From Hemerocallis citrina (lineage: Eukaryota; Streptophyta; Magnoliopsida; Asparagales; Asphodelaceae): a DNA stretch of 64,000 bases. The notes under the pieces are model-generated. The model saw nothing but the letters and a program-made list of their open reading frames with translations, did no database searches and was not told where the DNA came from. Numbering within the stretch: the stretch's first letter is position 1; each line of letters begins with the position of its first letter. The stretch is from positions 84,016,853 to 84,080,852 of the forward strand of contig CM030367.1 of the NCBI GenBank assembly GCA_017893485.1, written 5' to 3'. A program made the translations under genes and the position numbers. Below, one piece after another: positions 46,432-58,733 of the stretch.

Positions 46432-48984
46432 CCGAGCGCCAACCATCACCACTGTCACCCCTACCCTTCCTCCTTCCTCTATTTCGACTACGAGGAAACC
46501 CAACAGAACCCCTCCACGTCGAGCCCCTCGTCACCACCGCCAGTCACTGCCTGCACCTCGCGACCCAATCACCTTCTTCACCTTGTTCTTGTCATCCTCG
46601 TTGTTGCTGCATCTGTCGACCACCACCGAGCCCTCTCCTCCACCCTCTGTTTTCACCGTCGAGAACCACCATCAGCTCCAACCCATCCCTCCAGTCACCG
46701 CCGTCGTCGCCATCGTCTACTCCACCACCACAGGTGCCATTTCCATTACCGCTCGACTCCACCTCACCTCTTGTCGCTGCCCCATCGACAGCCGCTGTTG
46801 TCGTCGCTGACTTGTGTTGCTGTTGTTGTTGTGCTGTTCTTGCCATTACGTGCGTTGCATGTGCTATTTCTATTTGCTACTCTTGTTGTTGTTATTTATT
46901 GCTGTTTCGTGCCTTGCACGTATTACGGTGTACGTAGAGTGCACGTGTTGCCATTCCGTGTGTTGCACATGTGTTGCCGTCGGGACACTCGTCCCGTTAT
47001 TCTATTATATTCTGGTTAATTGTCTAAAAAGCAAGTCTCCTTGAACACAATTGTTATTCTTGTTCAAGAAGTTGTTTAATCCCACAAGTAGTTTCATTCT
47101 TTATCGTATCGTAATTTTTTGATACCCCTCAAAGGGACTAGTACGGATTCATTGGCGAAATCAAGTGGTAGCTCTCATTTCGTGCCATTTCCTTGATTCA
47201 AACCCAAGCCCCATATGTATCGTCATATACATATACCACACAAATATATAGATTAGGAACATGTATATAGAGATTGATGATTGTTTACTTGCTTTGATTT
47301 GACATGATATTTGTGCTATGTTGCATGTTAATGGTAGAAATTCACTACAATGACTGAGTATATTTTCCTCTTAATTGTTGCCATAAATTTATATGCATGC
47401 GCCCATCGTTTAGTGCAAATTACTCATTAATCGACTTGCTGGCCTGTCGTTTACTTCACCTTGTTTTGAGAATTTGACCCCGTTGCTTTTATATTTAGGC
47501 AGAACAATATAAAAAGAAATTGTAGCCTCATGAATCTAGTTTTCAGAACATTTAACAGATCTAGATTCTGACTTATAACCTGAAAGTTATCGCATCTTTT
47601 GTACTCCTGACTTTTGATTTCCAGAATTGTTATTTAGTAACACACTGACACGATTTACAATTTAAATATGATGTTAACAGTATAATTTACACATGAAATT
47701 ACCAAGAAGTTGCTGGATATGTTTAGGGTTCACTTTTCAGTTGTCATAATATTTCATTTTGATTTTACAGTCCCGTTATGCATGCAAAATGTTAACTCTA
47801 GGTTGCTGCCAAAATGCTTAACCTGTAAAGAATATGCTAATTCACTAAGCTGCGGTTAGAATCACTTAGAACTTGCAAAATACAAGTTGTAGCTCTTTGA
47901 ATATGGGATCCAAATCATCTGACGGGTTTGCGATCCGACTCTCGGATGGCAAGATATTCAGATTCTACCACTGTACTGTCGTGATTCCAGATTCACTACT
48001 TTATAAAGACATCACTATGTTTAATTAATTGAAATAGTAAGTTGAATTAAGAGTTTAGGCCTGAGATTAATTGTATTGTTGCTAAACCCTACTGAGAACT
48101 AAATTATAATTTTTATCAGACTTTTAAATAACATTTCGATTAACTTTTACATACAAAAACTCGATCCTAACTTGTTGCCTGAACATGAAACCAGTAAAGA
48201 ATGAAGTTTTACACCTAGTTTCTATGATTTTAATATGTCGCGTGTATATGCGTTGGAACTGGCAGGAAGTCTAGTTTCTAGAACTCTTGACGGATCCTGA
48301 TTTTCTTACCCGTAGCAATGGAAAAATCTGTTCTTGTACAACAATGTCTTGCTGTCCAGGAATTGCATTCTTCATGTTGATTGTAAATTGTTTAAACCTT
48401 GCATTGCAACGCATATTGTTCATTGTACAACCCTTGACACATAGTTCATATCGTTTCTTAATACTTATTCCATTGATTGCACGTTCATGTTCATATTAAT
48501 AAATTAATAACAAGACGGGGTATAAGGGTCGACTTGATAGTGAACAGTCAGGGACTGTACTTGGATGAGTGGCCCGTGTTTCCCTATATTGTTATCTTGT
48601 GATCTTATGTTCTTGTGATCTCGTAGCATCTTGTGGATAAAGTCTTGTCATGGATGGTGGATTGTGGATTCTCGTTATTGTTATTGTGCCGAGTACATGA
48701 TCTGTAGAGTTCACCACTTTAGTCTAAACATTCAGTACTTGTATGCAATGAACCTGTGGTATGGGATACAGTACTACGTGCATTAGATCATATAATAAAA
48801 CTTGATAGACCTCGAATTGACACTGCATTGATCCCGATTATTGTTACCGACTTGAATCTTGTTATTGTATTATTACTCGTTAAATTGTTGACTATAGTGC
48901 TCACCTGGTTATTGACATTGTTCATCGACAATTGATATAGTTCTAATTCTTGTTCTTGATATTGCATGTCCTGTTAATTATTTC
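46432..48984 (+). repeat. Middle part of LTR E (GC-rich leader and body)
   Basis: It continues the GC-rich leader (46437-46830, following 35500-35845 and 42763-42831), then the leader hairpin (47040-47068) and the AT-rich body. The landmark near 48520 (ACGGGGTATAAGGGTCG) corresponds to AAGCCGGTGTTTT in B1 and AAGCCGGGGTTTATGGG in B2. Frames in the leader are low-complexity Pro/Ser/Thr and not credible genes. Confidence 0.65.
47040..47068 (+). other. Leader hairpin of LTR E
   Basis: CTTGAACA pairs with TGTTCAAG over a 13-nt loop: a perfect 8-bp stem at the same place as the ACTTGTATTA hairpins of B1/B2/B4 but with changed bases on both arms. Preceded by AAGCAAGT, like the other copies. Confidence 0.7.
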
Positions 48985-51900
48985 TGTAATACCCCACAAA
49001 ATAGCATATGGCTATTTTTACACTGTAATCTGTGCACGTATGAGTATTGCACAAGATTACATATTTTTCGAGGAAATTATCAGTTAAATTGAGAGATTTC
49101 AGACATACGGGCTGTTCTGAATCCGATTAAGTAAACTCGGAATATCATCTCGATTAAACTGGGGTTTTGTCCTGATTATTTCGACCAGACAATTGTCGGG
49201 CGAAAATTATAATTTCTATAAAAAAATGTATTTTTATGGATTTTAATTTATATGTGTTGGTTATTTCAATCAAAGCTAGTAGTTGGATTGAATTTGGGTC
49301 GAGATTGTGCACTAGGGTGAGAAATCGGGGTATGGTGACCTAGGGCTCCTTGACCTAACTTAGGGTTAGGAACCCTAGCATCACATTATAGCTTAGATCT
49401 TGATGAGATCCAATGGTGGGATTAATTCACCATGTGTAGGTTGACTTATGGAATAAGAAGTTTCCTTGAAGGTTCCAAGGAAGTTTCCATGAAACTTCTT
49501 GCATGGTGTGTTGGCACTCAATCTACCCTTCATTCCTTCACCCATCCCACCCTCCATCTCATCCCTACACCTCACCACCATCCATCCCACACCCACCCAT
49601 CCACTACCGACCATATAATTCCCCTCCCATTCTCACTTCACTCCATTTTCAAACTCCATTTCATTCTCCTTCTAGTTTTCTCTAGAAAAAAAAAGGAAGA
49701 AGTCTATAAGAATAGAAGGAGTAGTAGAGAAGGAGAAGAAGAAGTGTAGGGGAAGGTGTTGGGCCAAGCTACACAAATACAAAGAGCAAGGACAAGCAAG
49801 CAAGCAAAGCTAGGAGCCAAACTACAAAGAGATTTTGCAACTTCAAGTGGGTGATCTCTTGAACTCTTTTGTATTTATTGTGTTTTGGTATGAATGGATG
49901 TGTAGTAGTGGTAGATATGATTTGGTTACCATGTTTGAGTATGAGAAGTGCTAGGAAAAAATAAATTTTATGGTAGAGAATAACTCTTTTGAGTTTTGGT
50001 TAAGAAGCATGATTGTGAGGGCATATTGGGGAATTTTTTACACCCAAACGGTTTGGAATCTTGGGCTAAAATTCTGGGGTATTGTTCCTCTATGTATTTA
50101 GAGTATCCATGATTTTTTCCATAATTTTTGGATGCATTTTAGTAGACCAAACAGTGGGTCCAAGTCTGGACAGTAAGCAGCCAGTAATGACAGGGCATTT
50201 TATATCTCGGATGATTTTTGGGTGTCTTTCCGATTTTATATCTCGGAAATGACAGGGCATTTTGACCTAGAAATTTTTTTGGGCGCTGTTGTATGTGTCT
50301 ACAACCATAAATTTCGTAATTTTTCGAGGTCGTTTGATGCCCCAAAAAAAATGGTAGAATGCGACTAGTCCGTAGGTGTCGGCTGAAGCTGACTGCGCTT
50401 TGTGCTGAAGTTCAAAGAGCCATAACTTCATGTACGTTTATCTTTTTGCTACGAAATTTTGGGAGTAGCTTGGGGTATGAATCTATTTGATGAATCTCAA
50501 ATTTTAGAATTTTTAGAAGTCGTTTGATGAGGTTTCAAGGGTAATTAGTGAGGGGCAGTAAAACACCCTGTTGGAAATAAATAGCTGAAATGTAGCTATG
50601 TTTGCGGAGTCGTAGATCGTTGTGTGAAATGAATTTGAATGCGAATTTTGGACACGATGAAATGGTATATGAGTAGATAGAGAATCTCAAATTTCATGAT
50701 CATTGGACTTAGGGATGATTTACTATTGAATTTTAAAGTAGGCTATGTCCAGCTTAGTACAAGTTGTCTAGTCCGTGGAGATGGGTAGTCCTGGACTTAT
50801 CTGTTAAGAATTGGGACGACTGGACAACTAGAGTTTACAGTAGGGAATCATAGCGTTCTAACCCAACAGGAATTTTGTAATTCCAGTTTGTAGGTTGGAA
50901 GTTATGATTTTTCAAAGTTGGGATGGATTCAGCCTTGTCGAGGTAATGTTTGCTAGAGAAATCAACTTTTCCCTTGTTGTGCACCCGATGGAAATAGGTA
51001 TCTTCGAGGACCTTAAGGATTGATTCTGAGGACGTGTCCAACTAGGAAGTCAAAGTAGACACTCTCAGCTTTCCATAGGACCCGGGGTCGAGCAATTTCG
51101 ATGAATGAGCGACTTCTATAACATTGGGGAGGTGCAGCAAGTGCAAGAAGGAATATACTGCTAAGAATATATATGGGTTATTTGGGTGCCAAGATGATTG
51201 AGAGAGTTGCCCACTGGGGAATTGCAGTGGATCTCCCTACCCTTCAAGAAGTATGATTGTGTTATATTTCGATGAGCGTAGCTTGGGTCACAGCTACTGC
51301 TATTTCTTGAATTATTTTATCGGACAATTGATGAGGAACCCTCGGTGTAAGGGGGATCATGAGCTATCGGGTTTTAATGATGTCTTAGCAATTCATTTGG
51401 AACTCGGGTAAGTTCCTGTGCTCATGGTGGACATGAGTGAGTTGAGATATAGCTCTGATCGATTATGTTTGGTGTCTCAATGCTTGAGTCTGTCAATGGT
51501 CAGGAATTGATGGTTATGTGTGTGTTTACCTTCATTTGAATTGTATTGCATTCTTGGGCGCCGTTGGACTACTCGCTGAGGGTCACGGGCTGGGATCATT
51601 TGGTCGCTGACCAGTGAAGGTATTGGGAATCAGTAGAGGTGATTCCTGTGATGATTATTGGTTGACAGACTGGACAAGCTCGACATTATTGATCGATACC
51701 GGGTGTGATCTGGGTAACAACTTGTTTTCAGTAACTGCATTGATGAGGTTTTCCTTTATTTTTGCTCGAAGACCGAATTGGTGTTAGGGGTAATCCCCTA
51801 TAATCCAGCTCGTTCTGAGGATTAGCGGTAGGTGGCGACACTATGGGGTGGTCTCTTCCTGTCATTAGGGATACGTGTTGCTGCGCGTATCTTGCACTGT

Positions 51901-53099
51901 TGATTCCTGAGGTACCGTGGTAAGGACGGATGAGATCCGGGCACATGCTAGTGGACACGAACGGGTCGTATGGGATACGACGCTATAGGTATGCTGCGGT
52001 ATATCTTTAAGTTCGTCACGGCTGTTAACTGCAGAACGGTGGGACCGTTGACTGCAGAGCAGTGGGACCGCATATCTTAAGTTCGTCATGGCTTTCAAGG
52101 AGGGTATGAGGCAATGATGATTGGTGACAACGGGTAGCGCCCCAAAGCATTTATGTTATTTATCTCCTCAACCATGTCATACTATCAGGAATAGGAAGTG
52201 GACCAATTTAGAATGCATTGCATGGCGAGGGATTGAACCCTATATTCAGGAAAACGAACTCTTTGGAAAGTATGTAGTATGAGATGCATATATTTCCATT
52301 GAAGTTGATTTTGAGAAAGTATGCAGTATGGGATGCATGCGTTCCCAACGAATCGCATTAGAGTAAGTACATCGTGTGCATTCTTATTTCGTGTATTAGA
52401 CTAGACCATGTCATGTTTGGCCTGGAACGTATGTAGTATGGGATGCATGCGTATCCAGAGTTCCAAGGTTGCTTGTATTATAATAAGGCAGGTGATCAGT
52501 GCATTAGTTGTTAGACCATGGCATACACGAACACCAGGAAATTAGGATGCACGTTTTCCTTTTCATTCAAATGGTTTGTGGTTGCCAGTTTGGAGATCGC
52601 TGTTTCCTTATCAGCATTGCGTCAGTAGAATTACTGACGTACCCCACATTTTAGGTACATGAACATCAGGTCACAAGTATAGGAGATCCCAAGATCAGCA
52701 GGGCACCCAAGGAGAGATGACAGTATACATGCCTACCATTCGAATGGGTGTAGAAATATCAGAGTCGCGTAGCAGAAGATTCAAGCCGAGGGACAAGTTC
52801 CAGGAAAGTAGATAGACCACTCAGCAGAGTTCTCAGCAATGACCAATCGACTGCTGATCTGGAAGACAACTGACAGCGTTGCCAGAGGAGCCTGAATATT
52901 CCTTGCGATCAGTTGAAATAAGTTATGTAATTTGTATTCCTTGTTCAAGGACTGTTGATATTGTAATTATTGATGTAATAACTCCAATGGCAATAAAAGT
53001 GTTTAAATTTCCGCGTTATTTACTGTGTTGAGATGCATTTGAAGGCAATGATTCTGGTTGTGTCACGGATGTCCGGTATTGGAGATCCGGGGCGTCACA
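48985..53099 (+). mobile_element. Solo LTR 'D' nested in LTR E
   Basis: TGTAATACCCCAC at 48985 to GGGGCGTCACA at 53099, 4115 bp. The flanks ATTTC and GTTCC are not an exact duplication, so the target site has mutated or been rearranged. The TATA-like ATATAAT (49613) is followed by a C/T-rich then GA-rich leader (49680-49760). The 3' third (51750-52560) is related to LTR C and LTR A (GGCGAGGGATTGAACCC, AGTATGGGATGCATGCG). No coding sequence. A direct repeat around TTAAGTTCGTCA occurs at 52006 and 52077. Confidence 0.8.
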
Positions 53100-53527
53100 G
53101 TTCCTTACTTGTTGCTACTTGCTTTCCGTGACTTGTTGTGACCGACATTTTCCCACTCTAGTATATGAGCTTGCAGGTACACAGGAAGAACTACCCGAAG
53201 GACTTGGTGAACAGACCTTCTAGGGATGGGAGCTAGATTACTGGCCCGCAATAATTGTCTTGTTCTTGTTATTTAAAATTCCAGCTTTATCGTTGTTGTC
53301 ATACTTTGTACTTCGGGCTTTGTTGACTCGAAGTTTGTTCTTTTTAGTTGTTGGTTATTGTTGAGACATTTCATGAAGTATCTATGGTATGTGATTTCTT
53401 TTTAAGCATGTTGTATTTGTTTTGCATATTATTGAGTTAAATATTACAGTTTATGAATGATGCAAATCATTTGCTGGGCTTTGGTTATGTAATCGTATTC
53501 CCGTATTTTAGAAAGCGGGGCATGACA
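53100..53527 (+). repeat. 3' end of LTR E
   Basis: Co-linear with the last 400 bp of B1 and B2: the ATGATGCAAAT(C/T)ATT(T/C)GCTGGG block and the CGTATTC...AGCGGGGCATGACA terminus at 53527. Confidence 0.75.
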
Positions 53528-53737
53528 GCCAATGTACATGGGCTCAAATTCCACTCATAGTTTACAAACTATAGTTTACCGTAAGATCCATGTCATACAC
53601 AATTCAACTCATAATTCAAAACACTATATTCTCATACACTGAGCACTCTTTCAATGGAGTAAAATCATTCTCATTCTCATTGTTTTGTTTTGTTTTGTTT
53701 TGTTTTTTTGTTTTGTTTTTTTTTTGATTAAACAAGG

Positions 53738-56700
53738 TAGGGTTGGCATTCGGGTCGAACGAGCCGGGCTGGGTCGGACCCGCCTGGATTGAATGTTGAC
53801 TTGGGCGGGTTCGGGTCGAGTTGGTGGCTTAACCGGGCCGGGCCGAGCCGGGTCAAAAAGTGGCAATGACGACCTGCCCAACCCGTGAACCCTTTCGGGT
53901 CCAACCCGGGTCGGGTCGGGTCGGTTCACGGGTTGGCCCGTTTAGATATTTTTTTTTTAAAACTTAAAATAATCATAATAATAACAATAAACATTAAAAA
54001 TCGTAATAATAATAATAAGAGTGAAAGAGTGAAATTGGAAAAAAAAATATTGAAATATTATTCATATGATTTTATGTTATACAAGTTTCACAATTTCTAA
54101 TGAAATAAAGAATTCAATTCACAAATTTGTTTTATACACTAACAAATTTCTTACATACAATTTCAATTTACTTCAATTTTTCTAATGTGAAATAACAAGC
54201 ACAGATATAATACAATTTTTTTTAAATCTATTTACAATTGTCTTCAAGTTGATGGCCTTGCATTTGTTGTTGTTGGTTTTGAATTCTTCATTTTGGTTGT
54301 TATTGTTGTTGTTGTTGTTCTTCTTCTTCTTCTTCCGGCGAGTTGCTCCCACTTGTGGACGAAGATAATGCTTTCCCTTGTATCCTATCTCCAGCCTTCA
54401 GCCAGTCTTCTGTGCAAATGAGCATCTCTAATGTGTCGAGCTTCAAGCGATTCCTGTAATCAGTTAGAACTCTGCCACTTGAAGAAAATGCACTTTCAGA
54501 AGCAATTGTAGAGACAGAAGGAGTTAGTAAATCTTTTACCATAATTGACAGAATACTGTAAGTGTGTTCATGGTCTTTCCACCATTGTAAAATATCTAGT
54601 GGAGAAGAAGAAGACTCGGAATCTTGTTTGCTATACCAATTTAATTCATTTGGTTGATTAGTCCTAGGTTTTTTGGATTGAATTTGTGCAAGTAAATTAA
54701 ATGTTCTATCATCAAATTTACTCTTACCCTTACCTTTGGAAGTAGCAGAAGAAGAACTAACTACAGAAATTATACTACTAGAAGCAAAAGATCTATCATA
54801 ATAATCATACAAATTATTTAATGTAGATTCAAATTTAACTAAAAAAGAAGCGCAATCAATTATTATTTCTACATTTTTCCCAAGTAATGCAAAAAATATT
54901 TCAATCAAACTCTTCGTACCTTCTAATTTGATACGAGGATCCATAACGGTAGCAACACAAATCAACATAGGAGGAGGATAATAATACTTCAAAAAAAATT
55001 TGTATGCAGGTTTTAGAATATCACCAACATAAGTATCATTTAACATTTCGTTAAATGTTTGCATCATACTAATTAATGAAATAAAAATGCTACTAGAAGT
55101 AGATTCATATGTTTTTGAAAATTTTAAAGTTGCGGTTTTAAAAGGTTCTAAAAATTTCAACAAAGATTCGGCATAAAACCAATCGGTGGGAGTCATTTCA
55201 AAATTTGGCATATTTTTTGCGATACAAAAATTATTTACAATTGCTTTATATTCGGTAACAACATGTAGTAAATCAAAAGTAGAGTTCCATCGGTATTTAA
55301 CATCCTTTGGAAATCTTCTAAAAGGTACATTTGAAATCCTACACCAATTTTTCCATTCTTGAAATACGCTGAGACTTAATGCAATGAAATGTATACAATT
55401 TCTAATTTTAAGTATATATGGATCAACTATTTTTAATGCATCTTGAACACATAAATTTAAAATATGACATGCACATCTAATATGAAAAATATTGTCCGAT
55501 GGAGGGTTTAATGCGGATTTTAAAGTTGTAATTGCTGCATTGTTGTTAGATGCATTATCAAAATTAATACACATAATTTTATCGCGAATATGAAAAACAT
55601 CACAACTTTTTAGAATACGGTTTTCTATTTCAGCACCACTAAGGAGATACGGCAACGCGGCAAGTGATATGATTCTTTTTTGAAGAATCCAACCATTGTC
55701 GATCCAATGACAGGTTATTCCCATCGTTGGAATATTGTTGACACCGGTCCAACAATCCGAAGTTAAACTAACTCTACAAGTTAAACTCTATAAAATTGCA
55801 ATCAAAGCGTCCTTCATTTCATTGTACACTTTAAAACAATCCGATTTGCAAGTATTTCTCGGGATTCTTCTAAAATGAGGGTTTAAGGCTGTTTGATTAA
55901 AATTTTCCAAATCCCTACTCTCGGAATAGGAAAATGGTAACTCTTCCTTTATTACTAATCGGGCCATTTCCCAACGAACAAGATTGGGATCATAAGGGTG
56001 GCTATCAACTAGACTAGTCCTAGGGTTGATTTTTTGTTGGCCGGGTAGGTCAACAAGAAGGTCTTTATGGTTATGTAGGATGTGTCTACTAATTGTACCG
56101 GTGCCATCACCCCTCTTGAATTTGTATGCCTTACAACATATTTTACAAACTTTCAACCTTATACCCGAATTTTCTTCATCCAGGATAAAATCGTAAAATT
56201 TATGCCAATCACTACTTTCTCCTCTACTTTTCCTACCACTACGGGGTTGTGTGGTTTCGGTTGGGGGTTGATGTTGTTCTTCTTCTTCTAATTGTATGTC
56301 ACCTACAACCTCGTCGTGTGTACCCCATTGTTGGGTAGGAGGATCATGGTACTCTTCGGCGGGCTCACTAATTGGGATAATTGGTGGCCTACGGAAGTGT
56401 CGGTGGTATCTTGCCCACTTTGGCTACAACCGCTACAGCGTGATCTAGACATAATGTAGTAATGTATGTAAAAGAAAATCTAAACAATGTAGGAGTGATG
56501 AGTTATAAAAAAAATCTAGAAAACAAGATGGTTGAGATAGAGAAGATAAAAAAAACCAACAAAAATTATAACTACAAAAAAAATTAAATAAGAATAGAGG
56601 TATGAAATTTTGATACCGTTCACCGTGGATACGCGTATATAAAAAAATCCGTAAAAATAAGAATAGAAGTAGAAGTAGAAATAAGCGATTTCGGATTTCA

Positions 56701-57339
56701 AGGATTGAGAAGAGCTTGAAGGAGAGTTGAAGACTTGATCACTTGGAGTTGGACGAGAGTTGAAGAGTTGAAGATGTTCTTGAATTTTGATTTCGATACG
56801 ATCGGAATTTGATCTTGTATATGCCTTGAAAACTTGCTTGTTAAATACTTCAATTGTTCACAAATTGCTTAGAAATGAGTAATAATAGTAGAGAGAGTAA
56901 GAGAGTTTTTTGTGAATTTTTTGATAGGGTTTTGGGGGGTATTTATAGGGTTAAAATAAACAAAAAAACAAAAAAAAAAAAAAAAAAAAAAAAAAACCCC
57001 ACAAAAACGGCTATAAGAGCCGTTGAGGCTCTCTGTTGTACAGTACCAAGGCCAACAGCCATTTTGCGACCCGTTGGACCCGTTTGGGTCAACGGTCAAC
57101 TCGGGGCGGGTCGAACGTTTAACTCGTTCGGGTCAAACGGTTCGCAACCCGCGGGTTGGCGAGCGGGTTGGGAAAATTAACCGGGTTCGCGGGTCGGGTT
57201 GGGCGGGTTTGATCCGATAATTCGGCAACCCGGGTTTACCCGTTACTGTTCACGGGTTTGATCCGAACCCGAACTGCCGTTTCTCGGACCGGATTGTACG
57301 GGCGGATCGGCGGTTGAACCGGCCCACTTGCCATCCCTA
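53738..57339 (-). mobile_element. hAT transposon with transposase
   Basis: The ends TAGGGTTGGCATTCGGG (53738) and the complement of TAGGGATGGCAAGTGGG (57339) are imperfect inverted repeats like those of the hAT element at 10748. GC-rich GGGTCGGG/CCCGAACC repeats lie just inside both ends. A transposase gene occupies the middle on the minus strand. The 8-bp flanks (AAACAAGG, GTCAGTAC) are different, so no target duplication survives. An A-run of about 30 bp lies at 56967-56996, upstream of the transposase in minus orientation. Confidence 0.85.
54300..56452 (-). pseudogene. hAT transposase (BED finger, hATC dimerisation domain), nearly intact
   Basis: From a minus-strand ATG at 56450-56452 the frame soon shifts (near 56390) into the coding frame. 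That frame holds a BED zinc finger (VCKICCKAYKF, then SRHILHNH; CX2C...H...H), the RNase H-like catalytic region (SLTSDCWTG, CINFDNASNNN, IRCACHILNLCVQ) and the C-terminal hATC dimerisation domain (WWKDHEHTYSILSIMVKDLL, ASESAFSSSGRVL). It ends with a Glu/Gln run. One in-frame TAG (55788-55790) splits it into pieces of 122 and 474 codons. The protein would cut and join hAT ends; it is the RICESLEEPER/Ac-like type. Two lesions suggest recent inactivation, or a sequencing error at one of them. Confidence 0.88.
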
Positions 57340-58355
57340 GTCAGTACCATCAAATTTTATTAACCTCAGAAATGTGCACAATTACAAATACCGCCTCAAA
57401 GCTTGAAAACAAACATGAAGGAAAGACAAAATAAGAAAAAGAAAGATACAATGAACAAACTCAAAACATCAGAGCTGAATAATACAACAAATAGCAACCT
57501 AGTAGTATCAAAAACTATTCTTCCCAAATTAAGCTGAGCACAAGATATCCGGCCTCCCTCATCCCTCATAATTCTCATTGTTAACTCATACTTTCAAAAA
57601 AGAAAAGAAAAGGAAAGAAAGAAAAAAAAAACCTCATACTTACCTCACCATAGATTTTTGATAATCTTACCACACCATAGATAAACAAATAAACATTTAC
57701 TTATTTTTTATTTCAAGTTAAATGTGAGTTCACATTCACAGGCCAAGAACACATACTGAATCCATTCTCTAATCCAGATGCCAATTAAGGGTAGCTCTTA
57801 ATTCATTTTATTCCTTATGTACTTTCTTAATTCAGCCAACTTTGGTTTTTATTAACATTTCTAGCACAAGCAGCGCAGAATCAACCTTTCGGTGGTTTGC
57901 TTGCATCATTCTCTGATGCTGATCTGCACACAACTGGTATCTTAAGCAAACTCCTTTGAACACAAATTTTCTATTCAGATATACAATTTTTTCATCTGTC
58001 TATATTCTTGGAACAGAAAATACCACTTGCGAGTACTAACTTCACCATCACAATATTTTAACTGAAACATATTCAAATTTTTTTAATGTGCATTACATAA
58101 GATTAATGAAATGAAATGCAAAGTATTCTAGCATGATTTAATACTACCTGCTTGAAGCAAATAAGAAAGGCCACTCCGTAGGTGAAGTACAACCTGATTG
58201 TAACAAATTAAGTATAGATCTTGTTCATTCTCTCAATTCGATGAGAAATTCCTAAATTCCTCCTTGTTTAAATCACAGTTTAGGCTTTTATACGTTTACA
58301 CCTAGAAAAGAACAAAAATGGAGAGAAAAAATATATATCTTCCAAGCGCCCCGCA

Positions 58356-58392
<37 letters not shown>

Positions 58393-58733
58393 ACCCTTTT
58401 TTTCCCCCAACAAATTCGCCAATTCTTATCTCGTCTATTGCTATCTGCTTTCTAATTGACCCCCAACAAAATCTGAACTCTGCTCACAACCCACAAACAA
58501 ACATACACAGGGGCAGTTCCTCAAATCAATTTGAATCCAAATGTTGTCCGGTTACAGCAAACTTTTAAGTTAACAACACAAGTCGTTTCATACAGACACA
58601 TCTATATGATCTAACACTACCAAATTAATCCTTTCATATCATACATACACATCTATGATCCAATACTCCCAAATCCAACACAAACAATATTATCATCATC
58701 ACCAACAACATCTATTAATTTCTCTCCGGCCCC
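57340..58733. other. Intergenic sequence 3' of the ARM-repeat gene
   Basis: AT-rich, no credible frame and no element ends recognised. The last few hundred bases next to 58734 should include the gene's 3' UTR (minus strand). It contains the poly-C run at 58357-58392. Confidence 0.6.
58357..58392 (+). repeat. Poly-C run (36 C)
   Basis: An uninterrupted C run followed by ACCC and T7. The length may be inaccurate, since long homopolymers are hard to sequence. It could form a four-stranded G/C structure. Confidence 0.8.

Noticed and set aside
46388..46846. 140-codon frame at 46388-46810 and its antisense
   Set aside because: It crosses the junction between LTR A and LTR E (46431) and is low-complexity Pro/Thr.
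53738..57347. 8-bp target duplication for the large hAT element
   Set aside because: AAACAAGG and GTCAGTAC do not match, so no duplication is claimed.
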